A DNA stretch of 64,000 nt from Phyllobacterium sp. OV277 (lineage in GTDB: Bacteria; Pseudomonadota; Alphaproteobacteria; Rhizobiales; Rhizobiaceae), in the NCBI RefSeq assembly GCF_900104355.1, contig NZ_FNIY01000005.1:124001-188000 (forward strand). The letters run 5' to 3'. The notes below the pieces were generated by a model. It was not told the DNA's origin. It saw only the letters and a list, made by a program, of their open reading frames with translations, and did not search any database. Below, in pieces: positions 26,857 to 36,661 of the stretch. Within the stretch, counting starts at the first letter, position 1, and each line of letters opens with the position of its first letter. The position numbers and the translations under genes are program-made.

Positions 26857-26872
26857 TGATCAATTTAGTCAA
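26857..26872 (-). promoter_or_regulatory. Iron-responsive operator and -35 of siderophore-interacting protein gene
   Basis: TGA-N9-TCA at 26857-26871, overlapping a minus-strand TTGACT (26872-26867) that would serve as -35. The -10 is poorly defined. Position 82-96 bp upstream of the reductase start fits an iron-repressed promoter. Confidence 0.6.
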
Positions 26873-26922
26873 GTATTAATACGAGGAATTTCTGCTCTTG
26901 CACCGATCACAAAAACGGGATG

Positions 26923-28143
26923 TCAGACGATACCCCAGGCGCGGTAACGTCCTCTACCTGTCATCTCGCGAACGCCCAATTCGGTAATCAGATTTAGAGC
27001 ACCGCGCGGCGAGACCTTTAGCTCTTTTGCTACCAATGATGTCGAAACCATAGGTCGCGACAGGATCAGATCGATCATACCCGGTAGACTGGATGTGGAG
27101 CGCCGGTCCTTCAGCTTCCGCTCCATCTGGACACGGGCAAGGCTCAAACGGTCAATCTCTTTCAAACTGGCCATGGCCGATGTTTGTGCAGCCTCGAGAA
27201 AAGCAGTAAGACGCGTGTTGGGATTACGGGCACGGCGGCGATCGCGTGGTATCGCGCGCAAACCCGCATTGAATGCCGCCAAATGCGCCCGTGTCTTCAA
27301 ACGCTCGCGCAGCATCGAGGCGACCAGCATGGGACCGAGCCAATGCTGGTGTTGCAAGGGTTCAATCTCTTCCCACGCATCCCAGAGCAAGGCTGCTGCC
27401 AGCATGGGAGGCAGATCACGGGTCCGGTCCATGACTGCGAACCATTGATCCATGCGGCCATCTTCATCCCAGTCCGGATCATAAACCAGGGGATCACCAT
27501 CCGGCGTCAAATCCCCGGCGGAAGAAGCCCTCCGCCTGACCTGCTGCTTGCTATCTGCCTCCGGCGAAGGTTTCTCGGCAGGCTGGTTCAACAGGCGTTC
27601 GGAACGGTTGAGCAACGCATCCAGCCGCGCCAATTCTTCTTCAAAGGCATTTTCCGCCTCTGATCCAGCTTCTGGGGCAGTTTCGAGTTCAGGTCGCCTC
27701 ACCGGTTCGCTTGGCACAGGCGCAAGAAGTGCGTCCGCGCCCCAGCGGCCACGCAAGCTGGCTATGCCCTTGGGGCTCAATGCCCATTGCGCCGGGCTCG
27801 CGGCGATCTGGCGCCGTGTTCGCAATATCGCATGGGCGCGGGTCAGTTCATGCGTTGGTGTTCTGATATCCATTCGCGCATCATGGAGAACCAGATCCTC
27901 CACATGAACGAGTTCGCCTGCCAGCCAGAGCGCGTTGCAGGCCTCCATGAAATGTGAGCGTGCAATCCAGCCTTCGTTCTCACGCAGCAATCCGTCCTTT
28001 GACTGACGGCTACTCAATTCACCAAAGTCACCCTTGCGCGCGACCCGCTCGTCCAGCCGCGCCAAGGCATCTTCTGCAGCCACAATAGGGCGAAGCAGCT
28101 CTTTCAGGGAGTAATTTGCAGAATCATAAGTCATTGAAATCAT
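26923..28143 (-). CDS. RHE_PE00001/DUF1612 family protein with C-terminal HTH
   Basis: A 406-aa cytoplasmic protein of a family common in rhizobial genomes. The N-terminal region (RSHFMEACNALWLAGELVHVEDLVLHDARMDIRTPTHELTRAHAILRTRR) matches what I know of the DUF1612 family. The C-terminus (IDLILSRPMVSTSLVAKELKVSPRGALNLITELGVREMTGRGRYRAWG) is a winged helix-turn-helix. The middle (about 165-235) is acidic and probably disordered. Function is not known; DNA binding is likely. A second ATG at 28134 is possible. Confidence 0.75.
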   Translation of the reverse strand: MISMTYDSANYSLKELLRPIVAAEDALARLDERVARKGDFGELSSRQSKDGLLRENEGWIARSHFMEACNALWLAGELVHVEDLVLHDARMDIRTPTHELTRAHAILRTRRQIAASPAQWALSPKGIASLRGRWGADALLAPVPSEPVRRPELETAPEAGSEAENAFEEELARLDALLNRSERLLNQPAEKPSPEADSKQQVRRRASSAGDLTPDGDPLVYDPDWDEDGRMDQWFAVMDRTRDLPPMLAAALLWDAWEEIEPLQHQHWLGPMLVASMLRERLKTRAHLAAFNAGLRAIPRDRRRARNPNTRLTAFLEAAQTSAMASLKEIDRLSLARVQMERKLKDRRSTSSLPGMIDLILSRPMVSTSLVAKELKVSPRGALNLITELGVREMTGRGRYRAWGIV

Positions 28144-28207
28144 GTTAGGCGAATAGTGAAAGTGAAGCTATTGCCTTGAGATAAATGGATACCTGCAAAC
28201 ACAGGTA

Positions 28208-30292
28208 TCAGAGCGATGGTAACCGGAAGAAGCCTTTTTTGCTTTCGCTCGGCTTCATTCCCAAAGCCAGAGACGGGTGATCCTCGATCATAACCGCAAT
28301 CAAACGCAACGATGCAGCAGCCTGCAATACCAGCGGCCGATCTGAGACCTCAGCAGTATCTGCCGCAAGCGATCGCGCTGATGCAACATATTCTGCCACA
28401 AGGCCGGGGTCCTGTGTCTGCAGGCTTATGATTTTTGCCAGTTGCGCCAGGTTCTCCGATACGCGGTCGGCTATGCCGTGTTCCAGCCGCCCCCACAACA
28501 ACAATCGACGCAACCGGATGATCTCTGCCCCTAATGTTACCGAAGAGAGGGCATCGTCCATCAATGTCTCGCCTGTCTCCCGCATTGCTTGCAGGATCGG
28601 CATCAGCTGGTTGATCCGATCATAAGCAAGGCTGTTGAATGCAGAGGCATTTGGCACGCGGTCGCGCAGACAAAGGCGAACGATATCCGTCCGCAGCGCA
28701 TTCATCATCCGGTTCACGGTCACAAGGGGCCGCTTCGGCAAAACGACAATGAAAACCAGAATCCCGATCAGAACACCAACCAGAACCGAAAGGGAGGTTT
28801 CCATGAATATGGCAGGTTCGAACGCCATTTTTTCATGGGGTTTCAGGAAGACGATGAAATTGATGGAAAAAGCAGTGGCTGGGCCGGCATGGCGTGGATC
28901 AGCCATCAGGATCGCAGCTGGCACCAGAACCGGAATGATGAATACAGCGAACCAGAACAGCCCCGGAAAATGTGGCAGGACCAACTGGCTGAGAATAAAC
29001 GCAAATGGCACGGCGTAGAGGGTGCCCCTGAAAAAACCCCAACTCGTTTGAAGCGGGTTGGGCATTGATGCGAAAAGGCTGCACACCACCGCCACGATGA
29101 TTGCTGCCGCGGCAGCATCCGAGTGCTTGGTTTGCATCCAATAGGCGGTCATCAAGGCTGTTGCGACGATTGCCCTGATGGCATTGACAAGAGCCGTATT
29201 GTGGTCGCGATAAACAGGCAAGGCCGGTGGCTTCCTGCTTCCAGCCATATATTGCGAACGGCTTCCCAATGCTGAAAGTCCGTCCAGAGTTGCCTTCAGA
29301 CTGTCAATAAATTCCCCAAGCAATGTCAAGCGGGCCATCATGCCAATCCGGTCATCGCCCCACGGCTTGCTTTTCAATTCCGCAATCTCTGCTGCGAAGA
29401 CGTCAAGTTTGCCGAGCCAGGGCCCTGTTGCGTCAGGCTTGAAATCATCAGCCATAACATCGAGCAGCTTGCCAAGCTTGTCGCGCAAATTGCGCCATGT
29501 CTCATCGGATGAGACACGATGGGCCACGAGAATATTCACAATGGACAGACAGGACATAAGATGGCCCACCGTATGCCGCGAGTGCCGCCCGTGGGTAACG
29601 AGGCTTGGCGCTTCGAGCCGCGCATGGGCACGCATTGCCGCCAGTGCCTGCGTATCGGCAATCAGCTTTCTATGGGCAGTTTTCAATTGGACCGAATCGC
29701 CACCGGCAATAGCGTCACTGGTATATCGCGCGAGATCCGCAATACAATTTTCCAACCCTTCAACCAGCGCGGTTCGGGCAAGTTGCGGCTGAAAGAAACG
29801 GCTGGCAATACCGGCACAGACAATACCGAGCATGATTTCCGCGCAGCGGGCATAGGCAACGTCAACCAGGAGATGGGACTGGCCAAAGGCGGGCAACGCA
29901 ATAATGACGGCGGTATAGCCCGCAAGTGCAGCACCATAGGATTCCGGATTGCGCAGCATCGACGCTGCAAAGGTGCACAGCGCCACCCAGAGCGCAATTG
30001 ACACCACAAACAGCCATTGTATATCGCCCGTCGCCGCCGTTATCCCGATCGCCGCCAGCGCACCGATCAAGGTTCCGGCAAGACGAAACAGGCCCTTGCT
30101 GATAACCATGCCGGCAATGGGTTGCGACACGATAAAGACCGTCATCATTGCCCATTGCGGTTGCTGCAGGTTCAATGCAAAGGCTGCCATGAGCGCAACA
30201 AGCGCTGCAGCATTGGTTCTGAGCGCAAATACCCAAGCCGTCCTACCGGGCCAAGCGGGATGTTCAACAAACTTTTCAATGTATTGAATCAT
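28208..30292 (-). CDS. FUSC-family (AaeB/YccS-like) inner-membrane exporter
   Basis: A 694-aa protein with two blocks of five to six transmembrane helices separated by a soluble region, the layout of fusaric acid resistance/aromatic acid efflux proteins. TAWVFALRTNAAALVALMAAFALNLQQPQWAMMTVFIVSQP marks the start of block one, and RAIVATALMTAYWMQTKHSDAAAAAIIVAVVCSLFAS the start of block two. No membrane-fusion partner lies next to it, so its partner, if any, is elsewhere. Substrates are probably aromatic acids. Confidence 0.85.
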   Translation of the reverse strand: MIQYIEKFVEHPAWPGRTAWVFALRTNAAALVALMAAFALNLQQPQWAMMTVFIVSQPIAGMVISKGLFRLAGTLIGALAAIGITAATGDIQWLFVVSIALWVALCTFAASMLRNPESYGAALAGYTAVIIALPAFGQSHLLVDVAYARCAEIMLGIVCAGIASRFFQPQLARTALVEGLENCIADLARYTSDAIAGGDSVQLKTAHRKLIADTQALAAMRAHARLEAPSLVTHGRHSRHTVGHLMSCLSIVNILVAHRVSSDETWRNLRDKLGKLLDVMADDFKPDATGPWLGKLDVFAAEIAELKSKPWGDDRIGMMARLTLLGEFIDSLKATLDGLSALGSRSQYMAGSRKPPALPVYRDHNTALVNAIRAIVATALMTAYWMQTKHSDAAAAAIIVAVVCSLFASMPNPLQTSWGFFRGTLYAVPFAFILSQLVLPHFPGLFWFAVFIIPVLVPAAILMADPRHAGPATAFSINFIVFLKPHEKMAFEPAIFMETSLSVLVGVLIGILVFIVVLPKRPLVTVNRMMNALRTDIVRLCLRDRVPNASAFNSLAYDRINQLMPILQAMRETGETLMDDALSSVTLGAEIIRLRRLLLWGRLEHGIADRVSENLAQLAKIISLQTQDPGLVAEYVASARSLAADTAEVSDRPLVLQAAASLRLIAVMIEDHPSLALGMKPSESKKGFFRLPSL

Positions 30293-30480
30293 GGCGTCCG
30301 ATCTGACAGCTAGCGCCTCTCATTATCTTTCGTGGGCGGACCGCACAACGGAAACAGCTTGTCTCTCCATGCGTCTTCTTGCCACCCGGATGTGCCACAG
30401 ATCGCCCCATTGTGTCACAGGCATGACATCCGGCAAGCGCATGATCGACCTCCCGCAATCACCCTAACGAGGACTATTTC

Positions 30481-31182
30481 ATGCGTAGATTTCTCAGCCT
30501 GCTGACAGCATTTGTTTTTGTTGGCCTTACCGCTGCGTATGCTGGCGACGCAAAGCCTTTCGCCGACAATAAGGAGATTGATCTCCTGACGATTTTGCCA
30601 CCCCCGCCCGCCAATGACTCGCCGCAGACCAAGGCGGAACTGGGTGAAGTCCTGACATTGCAGGTGACCCGGACTCCGGAAATGGTTGCGCGCGCGCAAG
30701 CCGATGCGGAAGAAAATGTCTGGCGTTTTGCAGATGTAATGGGCCCGGATTTCAATAAGGACAAATTGCCGAAACTGGCAGCGTTCTTCGACCGCATTGT
30801 CGAGACTGAGGGCGCGGTGGTTGATCCGGCAAAGGATGTTTTCAAGCGTCCTCGCCCGCATCAGTTGAGCGACCTTGTTAAACCGGCAGTAAAACTCTCC
30901 AACTCGGGCGCTTGGCCATCCGGTCACACGACGCTTGGCACTCTGATGGGCATTGAATTGTCCAACATGGTTCCCGAGAAGAAGGCCGAGATCATGGCGC
31001 GCGCCTGGGAATATGGTAACAACCGCATCATTGGCGGCATACACTATCGCTCTGACGTGGAGATGGGCCGAATCTCGGGCAGCATCATTGCCGCGACGAT
31101 CATGAAGCATGATGACTTCAAGGCTGAATACGAACCTGCAAAAGCCGAACTGCGTGCAGCCCTGGGTCTTGGCGGCGCTTGA
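30481..31182 (+). CDS. Class A non-specific acid phosphatase (PAP2 family)
   Basis: A 233-aa periplasmic phosphatase with a signal peptide (residues 1-21, ending AAYAG). All three motifs of the vanadate-type acid phosphatase superfamily are present: KX6RP (KDVFKRPRP), PSGHT with the catalytic His, and RX5HX3D (RIIGGIHYRSD). In the last motif the usual SR is NR. It resembles PhoN/PhoC enzymes and would release phosphate from organic esters. It stands alone. Confidence 0.9.
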   Translation: MRRFLSLLTAFVFVGLTAAYAGDAKPFADNKEIDLLTILPPPPANDSPQTKAELGEVLTLQVTRTPEMVARAQADAEENVWRFADVMGPDFNKDKLPKLAAFFDRIVETEGAVVDPAKDVFKRPRPHQLSDLVKPAVKLSNSGAWPSGHTTLGTLMGIELSNMVPEKKAEIMARAWEYGNNRIIGGIHYRSDVEMGRISGSIIAATIMKHDDFKAEYEPAKAELRAALGLGGA

Positions 31183-31392
31183 TGGCAATCGTCATAAACC
31201 TATAAAGATAGTCCCGTCATGCCGGTTCAGATGCGTGGCGGGCCTATCAATATCTGCAAATAAGTACGACTTTTGGCGTGGACACCGGGCTGACCTTCGC
31301 CCGATGCACACCGTTTCAAACAGGCTTACTTTCCGGGCATGCGCTTTGCAATAGCCTTGCTCGCGGACCTCAGGCTGCACCGGTTTGATCGA

Positions 31393-33138
31393 TCAATCTG
31401 TCCCAGTTTTATCCGGATTACGGCGCAAAGTGTTCATCTCTGCCCTTTCACGCGCCATATTGCTGACGGCTGTGCGTAATGCCGGATGCCGCGACATGAA
31501 CATGTTGAAGTCGCGGCGATCAAGCACCAGAAATTCGCAAAAATCGATGGCGACAACATCTGCCGTGCGCCGCCCGCCGCTGAGGAGTGCCATCTCGCCG
31601 AAAAATGCTCCAGGCTCCAAGCGCACGGGGTCGCTGTCAAGCTGGACCTCCACCGCTCCGGACGCGATAAAATACATCCCGTCACCCCTGTCGCCGATGC
31701 GAATGATACGCTCACCCGGCGATGCCGATTTGGGTTTGAACAGCAGCAGCAATTCTTCCTGTGAATGTTCATCCACCTGCGCGAACAACGGGAAAGTATC
31801 GATCAGCTGCTGCATCTTGAGTTGATGCTGCCTGTTTCTTTCATCGCTCAATGCCCTGATATCACCGAGTTCGCGAGCAAGAACGTCATGCCTTTTCTTG
31901 CCATAACTGGCAAAGAATGACGGCCATTTGTAGTGGAAACCTTTCTCCAAAACCTCGGCGCCCCAAAACACAAGTGGATTGATCGTGATCGAGAGGATTG
32001 CTCCGGCCAGAATAATGTCCTGACCTTCTCGCGGTAAAAGCCCCAGCGTGACACCGAGACCAGCCAGAATGAACGAGAATTCTCCGATCTGCGCGAGGCT
32101 GGCTGCCACGGTCAGTCCCATCCCGACCGGAAAGCGCAGCAAAAGCACGATGCAAAACGCGATCAGCGATTTACCGAAGATGATGAGCGCGAGCGCAGCT
32201 ATCACAGCCATAGGCTCCCGCAGGAGAATGGACGGATCAAACAGCATTCCGACTGAAATAAAGAACAGGACCGAGAATGCATTCTGCAGAGGTAGCGAAT
32301 CTGCGGCGGCCCTGTGACTGAGGTTCGACTCACTCATGACGACACCGGCAAAAAAAGCACCCAGCGCGAATGATACACCAAAAATCTCTGTCGCCCCGAA
32401 CGCAATACCAAGCGCGATAGCAAGAACGGAAAGGGTGAACAGCTCTTGCGAGCCAGTCCGTGCGACCAGAGTAAGCAACCAGGGAACCACTTTCGGCCCA
32501 AGGAAGATCGCCATGACGGCGAAAGCTCCGACCTTCAGCAAGGTTATCGCGATTGTCAGCACGAGTGGCATTCCACCGGCAGCACTTGCAGCAGCGCCAG
32601 ATCCCTGAGCTCCAAGAATCTGTGCCAATGCAGGCAGGAGCACCAAAGCAAGTACCATCGCCAAGTCTTCAACGATGAGCCAACCAACCGCTACACGGCC
32701 GTTTGCTGAGTTCACCAGATTGCGCTCTTCCAGCGCTTTCAGCAAAACAACGGTGCTGGCAACGGAGAGACTGAGGCCAAAAACCAAACCGGCACCAATC
32801 CCCCACCCCCATAGTTCACTCAAGCCAACACCGAGCAGTGTAGCGAGCACAATCTGGGCAATGGCACCGGGAACCGCGATGCCTCGAACCGCCAGCAGCT
32901 CCTTGGCGGAGAAATGCAATCCGACCCCGAACATCAGAAGAATGACGCCCATTTCCGCGAGCTGTGATGCTAAAGCGCCATCCGCAATGAAACCCGGCGT
33001 AAACGGTCCCATCAGAATTCCGGCAACCAGATATCCAACCAGCGGAGGCAGGCGCAGACGATCCGCTAGATATCCAAACACGGCTGCAAAGACAAAACTG
33101 ACCGCCACCGTGGCTATTAAAGAAACTTCGTGATGCAC
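31393..33138 (-). CDS. CPA2-type cation:proton antiporter with C-terminal cyclic-nucleotide-binding domain
   Basis: A 581-aa protein. Residues about 1-390 are 12 or so membrane helices of the KefB/YbaL/NapA type (LPPLVGYLVAGILMGPFTPG; LGAFFAGVVMSESNLSHRAA). In place of the usual RCK/KTN domain the C-terminus (about 430-570) is a cyclic-nucleotide-binding fold. Its phosphate-binding cassette, FFGEMALLSGGRRTADVVA, keeps the Glu and Arg that contact cyclic nucleotide and closely resembles that of the rhizobial MlotiK1 channel. Ligand-gated potassium or sodium/proton exchange is the likely role. Confidence 0.88.
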   Translation of the reverse strand: MHHEVSLIATVAVSFVFAAVFGYLADRLRLPPLVGYLVAGILMGPFTPGFIADGALASQLAEMGVILLMFGVGLHFSAKELLAVRGIAVPGAIAQIVLATLLGVGLSELWGWGIGAGLVFGLSLSVASTVVLLKALEERNLVNSANGRVAVGWLIVEDLAMVLALVLLPALAQILGAQGSGAAASAAGGMPLVLTIAITLLKVGAFAVMAIFLGPKVVPWLLTLVARTGSQELFTLSVLAIALGIAFGATEIFGVSFALGAFFAGVVMSESNLSHRAAADSLPLQNAFSVLFFISVGMLFDPSILLREPMAVIAALALIIFGKSLIAFCIVLLLRFPVGMGLTVAASLAQIGEFSFILAGLGVTLGLLPREGQDIILAGAILSITINPLVFWGAEVLEKGFHYKWPSFFASYGKKRHDVLARELGDIRALSDERNRQHQLKMQQLIDTFPLFAQVDEHSQEELLLLFKPKSASPGERIIRIGDRGDGMYFIASGAVEVQLDSDPVRLEPGAFFGEMALLSGGRRTADVVAIDFCEFLVLDRRDFNMFMSRHPALRTAVSNMARERAEMNTLRRNPDKTGTD

Positions 33139-33292
33139 GTCCGCCCTTTTGTTCTTTTTGATGATTTTCCACTCAGACCAGACAAGGCTGGCCCGACTTC
33201 AACCCATACAAGTTAGATTGCATGGAACAAAGCCCAAAATCACATCGGGCGAGACGAAGATCATATCCGGGCCTAACAGCACCCGGCAGGCA

Positions 33293-33317
33293 AAAGCCGG
33301 AGCATTGCCCCGGCTTT
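33293..33317 (-). terminator. Terminator of DUF1097 gene
   Basis: An 8-bp stem (AAAGCCGG at 33293-33300, CCGGCTTT at 33310-33317) with a 9-nt loop, 21 bp beyond the stop of the minus-strand gene. On that strand it ends in CTTTTG, a short T tract. Confidence 0.6.
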
Positions 33318-33338
33318 CCATCCTTCTGTTGATGAACG

Positions 33339-33839
33339 TTACCGGCGCGCGATCTTCGTTTGCCATGTGTGGGCGAGCCATGCGGCAAAAGAACCAAGCC
33401 CGCTGACTGCAGCCAGTTCAGAGAAGGCAAGAACACCGGGTTCAAGGTGCGCGGCAAAGAACGTAATCAGCCCGAGGAAATAGCTCGGCACGTTGTTCAG
33501 ATGTGGAACGGCGCGCAGCGACACGACGACGATGGCAACCACAAAGACCACGGGGCCAAATGCAAATGGTCCGATCAGCGGCATCAATTGGCCTACTGCC
33601 AGCGCAGCGCCCATGCCGAATGCCACACCGATGGCGAGACAGAGATAGCTGAACAGCGCTTCTTTCGCCGAGTGACCCCGGGTGAAGAATGCGACCCAGC
33701 CCATAAACATGGCCCAGACTGGCCAGCCGACGCTGGCGGCAGTGGTGGCGGCGACGGCAGCTGTAATGGCAGCAGCCAGAGTGAGAATGTTGAACTGCAT
33801 GGAGGTAGGCGCCAGTGTGGCTTTTGGTTGCGAAGTCAT
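33339..33839 (-). CDS. DUF1097 family membrane protein
   Basis: A 166-aa inner-membrane protein with about five hydrophobic helices and the GWVAFFTRGHSAKEALFSYLCLAIGVAFGM segment, which I recognise as DUF1097. I use the ATG at 33839, preceded by AAGGAGAA at 6 bp, rather than 33875. Function unknown. It lies downstream of two SDR genes on the same strand and may belong to that unit. Confidence 0.8.
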   Translation of the reverse strand: MTSQPKATLAPTSMQFNILTLAAAITAAVAATTAASVGWPVWAMFMGWVAFFTRGHSAKEALFSYLCLAIGVAFGMGAALAVGQLMPLIGPFAFGPVVFVVAIVVVSLRAVPHLNNVPSYFLGLITFFAAHLEPGVLAFSELAAVSGLGSFAAWLAHTWQTKIARR

Positions 33840-33910
33840 GATGTTCTCCTTTGAAGGTTGCCGGCTGACAGCCAACCCTTTGAGGGCTGGCCGATAGCGG
33901 TGAATTGGAT

Positions 33911-34816
33911 TTACGTGTTGGTATTTGCTGGCTTCAGCAGGTCTTCGAGACCAATACGACGGAACATTTCGGCCCGGACACGATCAGCAACACCGTTGAC
34001 GATCTCAGCTCCGTCCTGCGATGGATCGATATGGGTGCGGAATGGACGCGTTCCGAACGGCATGCCAATCACATCGACAATCGCCGTGGCGACAGCACCG
34101 GCGTCCGCATCGGCGGGTTCCAGAGCAGCGAGGCCTTTTAGTGCCATGTCAGGCACACCGGCATAGGGACCTTCATTGTACTCAGCGGCGCGCTCCTTGT
34201 CGGCGGGCGAACCGGAATGGGCAAAATGGTTGGTGCCCTTTGTAAAAGCGCCCGGAACGATAATCGCCGTCTCAATGCCCCAGCGGGTGAGTTCCGCCGC
34301 ATAGGATACGGCAAGGGAATCCATCGCTGCCTTGGCGGCAAAATAGGGCGACAGATATGGCGGTGTGCCGCCACGGGTGCTTGACGAGGAGACCCAGACA
34401 ACAAGTCCCTTCCCCTGCTTGCGCAGATAGGGCAGCGCGGCACGATTGACGCGCTGTGTGGATAGCACATTGATGTCATAAAGTTCAGCGAACTGTTCCG
34501 GCGTGAAAGCCTCTGCCGGGCCAAAGGACATATGGCCCGCATTGTGCATGATCACATCGAGACGACCCGCATCAGCAATGATCTTGGCGATGCCTGCTTC
34601 GACGGAAGCGTCGGAAGCAACATCCAACTCAACCGAGCGCAGATCGACGCTGTGTTCCGCAGCAAAGGCGGCTGCTTCTGCAACCTGCGGCGCATTGCGC
34701 CCCTCCGTGGCACGCATTCCGGCATAAACCGTGTGGCCTGCCTGCGCCAAAGCGCGGGCTGTAAGAGCACCAAAACCGCTGGAAGCGCCAGTAACAACAA
34801 TAACTTGCTTGCTCAT
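33911..34816 (-). CDS. Short-chain dehydrogenase/reductase, longer type
   Basis: A 301-aa classical SDR. NAD(P)-binding VTGASSGFGALTARALAQAGHTVYAG is N-terminal, NAGHMSFG is the NAG motif, and the catalytic Ser-Tyr-Lys lies in VSSSSTRGGTPPYLSPYFAAKAA. The typical Tyr-X3-Lys is Y-F-A-A-K. The substrate is unknown. It follows the SDR at 34866 after a 49-bp gap on the same strand. Confidence 0.88.
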   Translation of the reverse strand: MSKQVIVVTGASSGFGALTARALAQAGHTVYAGMRATEGRNAPQVAEAAAFAAEHSVDLRSVELDVASDASVEAGIAKIIADAGRLDVIMHNAGHMSFGPAEAFTPEQFAELYDINVLSTQRVNRAALPYLRKQGKGLVVWVSSSSTRGGTPPYLSPYFAAKAAMDSLAVSYAAELTRWGIETAIIVPGAFTKGTNHFAHSGSPADKERAAEYNEGPYAGVPDMALKGLAALEPADADAGAVATAIVDVIGMPFGTRPFRTHIDPSQDGAEIVNGVADRVRAEMFRRIGLEDLLKPANTNT

Positions 34817-34865
34817 GATAATATTCCTTCTGAATTGCTTGATGTTGTTTGTTAGAAAAGCTCAG

Positions 34866-35606
34866 TCAGGCAACACCGCCATTGGCGCGAACGATCTGGC
34901 CATTGATCCAGCCGGCATCGGGGCCGACGAGGAAGGCAACAGCACGGGCAATATCGTCAGGCTGGCCCAAGCGCTCGAGTGGCGGCATCTTGGCAAACTG
35001 GGCGACAAGCTCATCACTCTTGCCCGTGAAGAACAGCTCCGTTGCAACAGGACCGGGAGCCACCGCATTGACGGTGATATTGCGACCGCGCAATTCCTTG
35101 GCGAAGACATGGGTGAAGGCTTCGACTGCAGCCTTGGTACCGTTATAAATCGCGTAACCCGGCATGTTCAGCGCAAGGGTCGTGCTGGAGAAATTGACGA
35201 TCCGGCCACCATCCCTCAGGCGCTTGGCGGCTTCACGCAGCGTGTTGAACGTGCCTTTGACATTGATAGCAAAATGGCGGTCAAATTCGGCGTCACTGGT
35301 TTCGGCCAATGGGATCGCCTTCAGGATACCGGCATTGTTGACGAGAACATCCACCCCGCCGAAGGCAGCTTCGGCCGCATCAAACATACGGGCAACGGCA
35401 TCCGCATCACTCACATCTGCCTTGGCAGTCAAAGCACTGCCGCCATTGTCTTCGATCTGACGCGCCAATGCCTCAGCTGGTGCAGCATCGCCCGAATAGT
35501 TGATGACGACTGTGAAACCATCGGAAGCGAGGCGCTGCGCAATTGCGGCACCGATACCGCGCGATGCACCAGTCACGATTGCGATCTTCTTTTGTGGTTG
35601 TGTCAT
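34866..35606 (-). CDS. Short-chain dehydrogenase/reductase (FabG-like)
   Basis: A 246-aa classical SDR: TGASRGIGAAIAQRLA cofactor motif, NNAGI, catalytic Ser in NFSSTT and YNGTKAA (Tyr-X3-Lys). Length and motifs fit 3-oxoacyl-ACP reductase-like enzymes; the substrate is not evident. It is the first gene of the leftward unit and is divergent from a LysR regulator 113 bp away that probably controls it. Confidence 0.9.
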   Translation of the reverse strand: MTQPQKKIAIVTGASRGIGAAIAQRLASDGFTVVINYSGDAAPAEALARQIEDNGGSALTAKADVSDADAVARMFDAAEAAFGGVDVLVNNAGILKAIPLAETSDAEFDRHFAINVKGTFNTLREAAKRLRDGGRIVNFSSTTLALNMPGYAIYNGTKAAVEAFTHVFAKELRGRNITVNAVAPGPVATELFFTGKSDELVAQFAKMPPLERLGQPDDIARAVAFLVGPDAGWINGQIVRANGGVA

Positions 35607-35719
35607 GGTCTTTCTCCTTCATGTCTGCGCCGCAGCGCTGTTGATGAAGGCACCATGCACTATTTATATTTCCGGATAATCATGCAATAACTGGCATCAC
35701 TATTCGGGATATACAAACA

Positions 35720-36661
35720 ATGGATACATTGGACGCCATGCGGGTTTTCGCCCGCGTTGTAGAACGTCGCAGCTTCACGCTGGCGGCAGAAGATGTTGGC
35801 TTGCCTCGTTCAACGGTGACGAATGCGGTACAACAGCTGGAAGCGCGGCTGGGCATTGGCCTTTTGCAACGGACCACACGGCACGTCAGTCCGACGCTGG
35901 ATGGCGAAGCCTACTACCAGCGCTGTCTGGTCATTCTGGCCGATATTGAGGATGCCGAGGGTGCATTTGCCGGTGCAAAACCAAAAGGGCCACTGCGGGT
36001 GGATGTGCATGGAACACTTGCCCGGCACTTCCTGTTGCCCGGACTGCCCGCATTCCTGCAAAAATATCCCGAGATACAATTCTATATGAGCGAAGGTGAT
36101 CGGCTGGTGGATCTCGTGCGCGAAGGTGTCGACTGCGTGCTGCGCGTCGGCGATCTGTCCGACAGTGATATGATAGCGAAACGCGTAGGGATGCTTGAAG
36201 AGATAACTCTGGCCTCATCAGGCTATATTGAGAAATTCGGCATGCCCGAGCATCCGGACAGACTCGACGGGCATCAGATGATTGGCTTCCGCTCGACCGC
36301 GACAGGGGGAATTCTACCGCTTGAATTCCTTGTGAATGGCCACGTCCGCAATGTCACTCTGCCTGCACCCGTCTGGGTGAATGCAGCGGAAAGCTTCGTC
36401 ACCGTGGCTCGACTTGGGCTCGGATTAATCCAGATCCCCCGCTATCACGCGGAAGCTGACCTTGCTGCTGGCACGCTTGTTCACATTCTTCCGGGCTTTC
36501 CGCTTTCACCAACCCCGGTATCCCTGCTCTATCCGCGCAATCGCCAGCTTTCGCCGCGCGTGCGAGTGTTCATTGATTGGATATCGCAGGAATTTGCCAG
36601 CCGAAAGGCCGCAGCGGCAGAAGTGGACGGTCAGGCAATTGTCGGGGTTCCGCAGCACTAA
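35720..36661 (+). CDS. LysR-family regulator (DntR/YhcS-like clade)
   Basis: A 313-aa LysR protein whose N-terminus MDTLDAMRVFARVVERRSFTLAAEDVGLPRSTVTNAVQQLE is typical of the large proteobacterial group often adjacent to SDR genes. The effector domain follows (GPLRVDVHGTLARHFLLPGLPAFL). It is divergent from the two SDR genes, the usual arrangement for a regulator and its target. Its stop overlaps the convergent VOC gene by 4 bp. Confidence 0.9.
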   Translation: MDTLDAMRVFARVVERRSFTLAAEDVGLPRSTVTNAVQQLEARLGIGLLQRTTRHVSPTLDGEAYYQRCLVILADIEDAEGAFAGAKPKGPLRVDVHGTLARHFLLPGLPAFLQKYPEIQFYMSEGDRLVDLVREGVDCVLRVGDLSDSDMIAKRVGMLEEITLASSGYIEKFGMPEHPDRLDGHQMIGFRSTATGGILPLEFLVNGHVRNVTLPAPVWVNAAESFVTVARLGLGLIQIPRYHAEADLAAGTLVHILPGFPLSPTPVSLLYPRNRQLSPRVRVFIDWISQEFASRKAAAAEVDGQAIVGVPQH

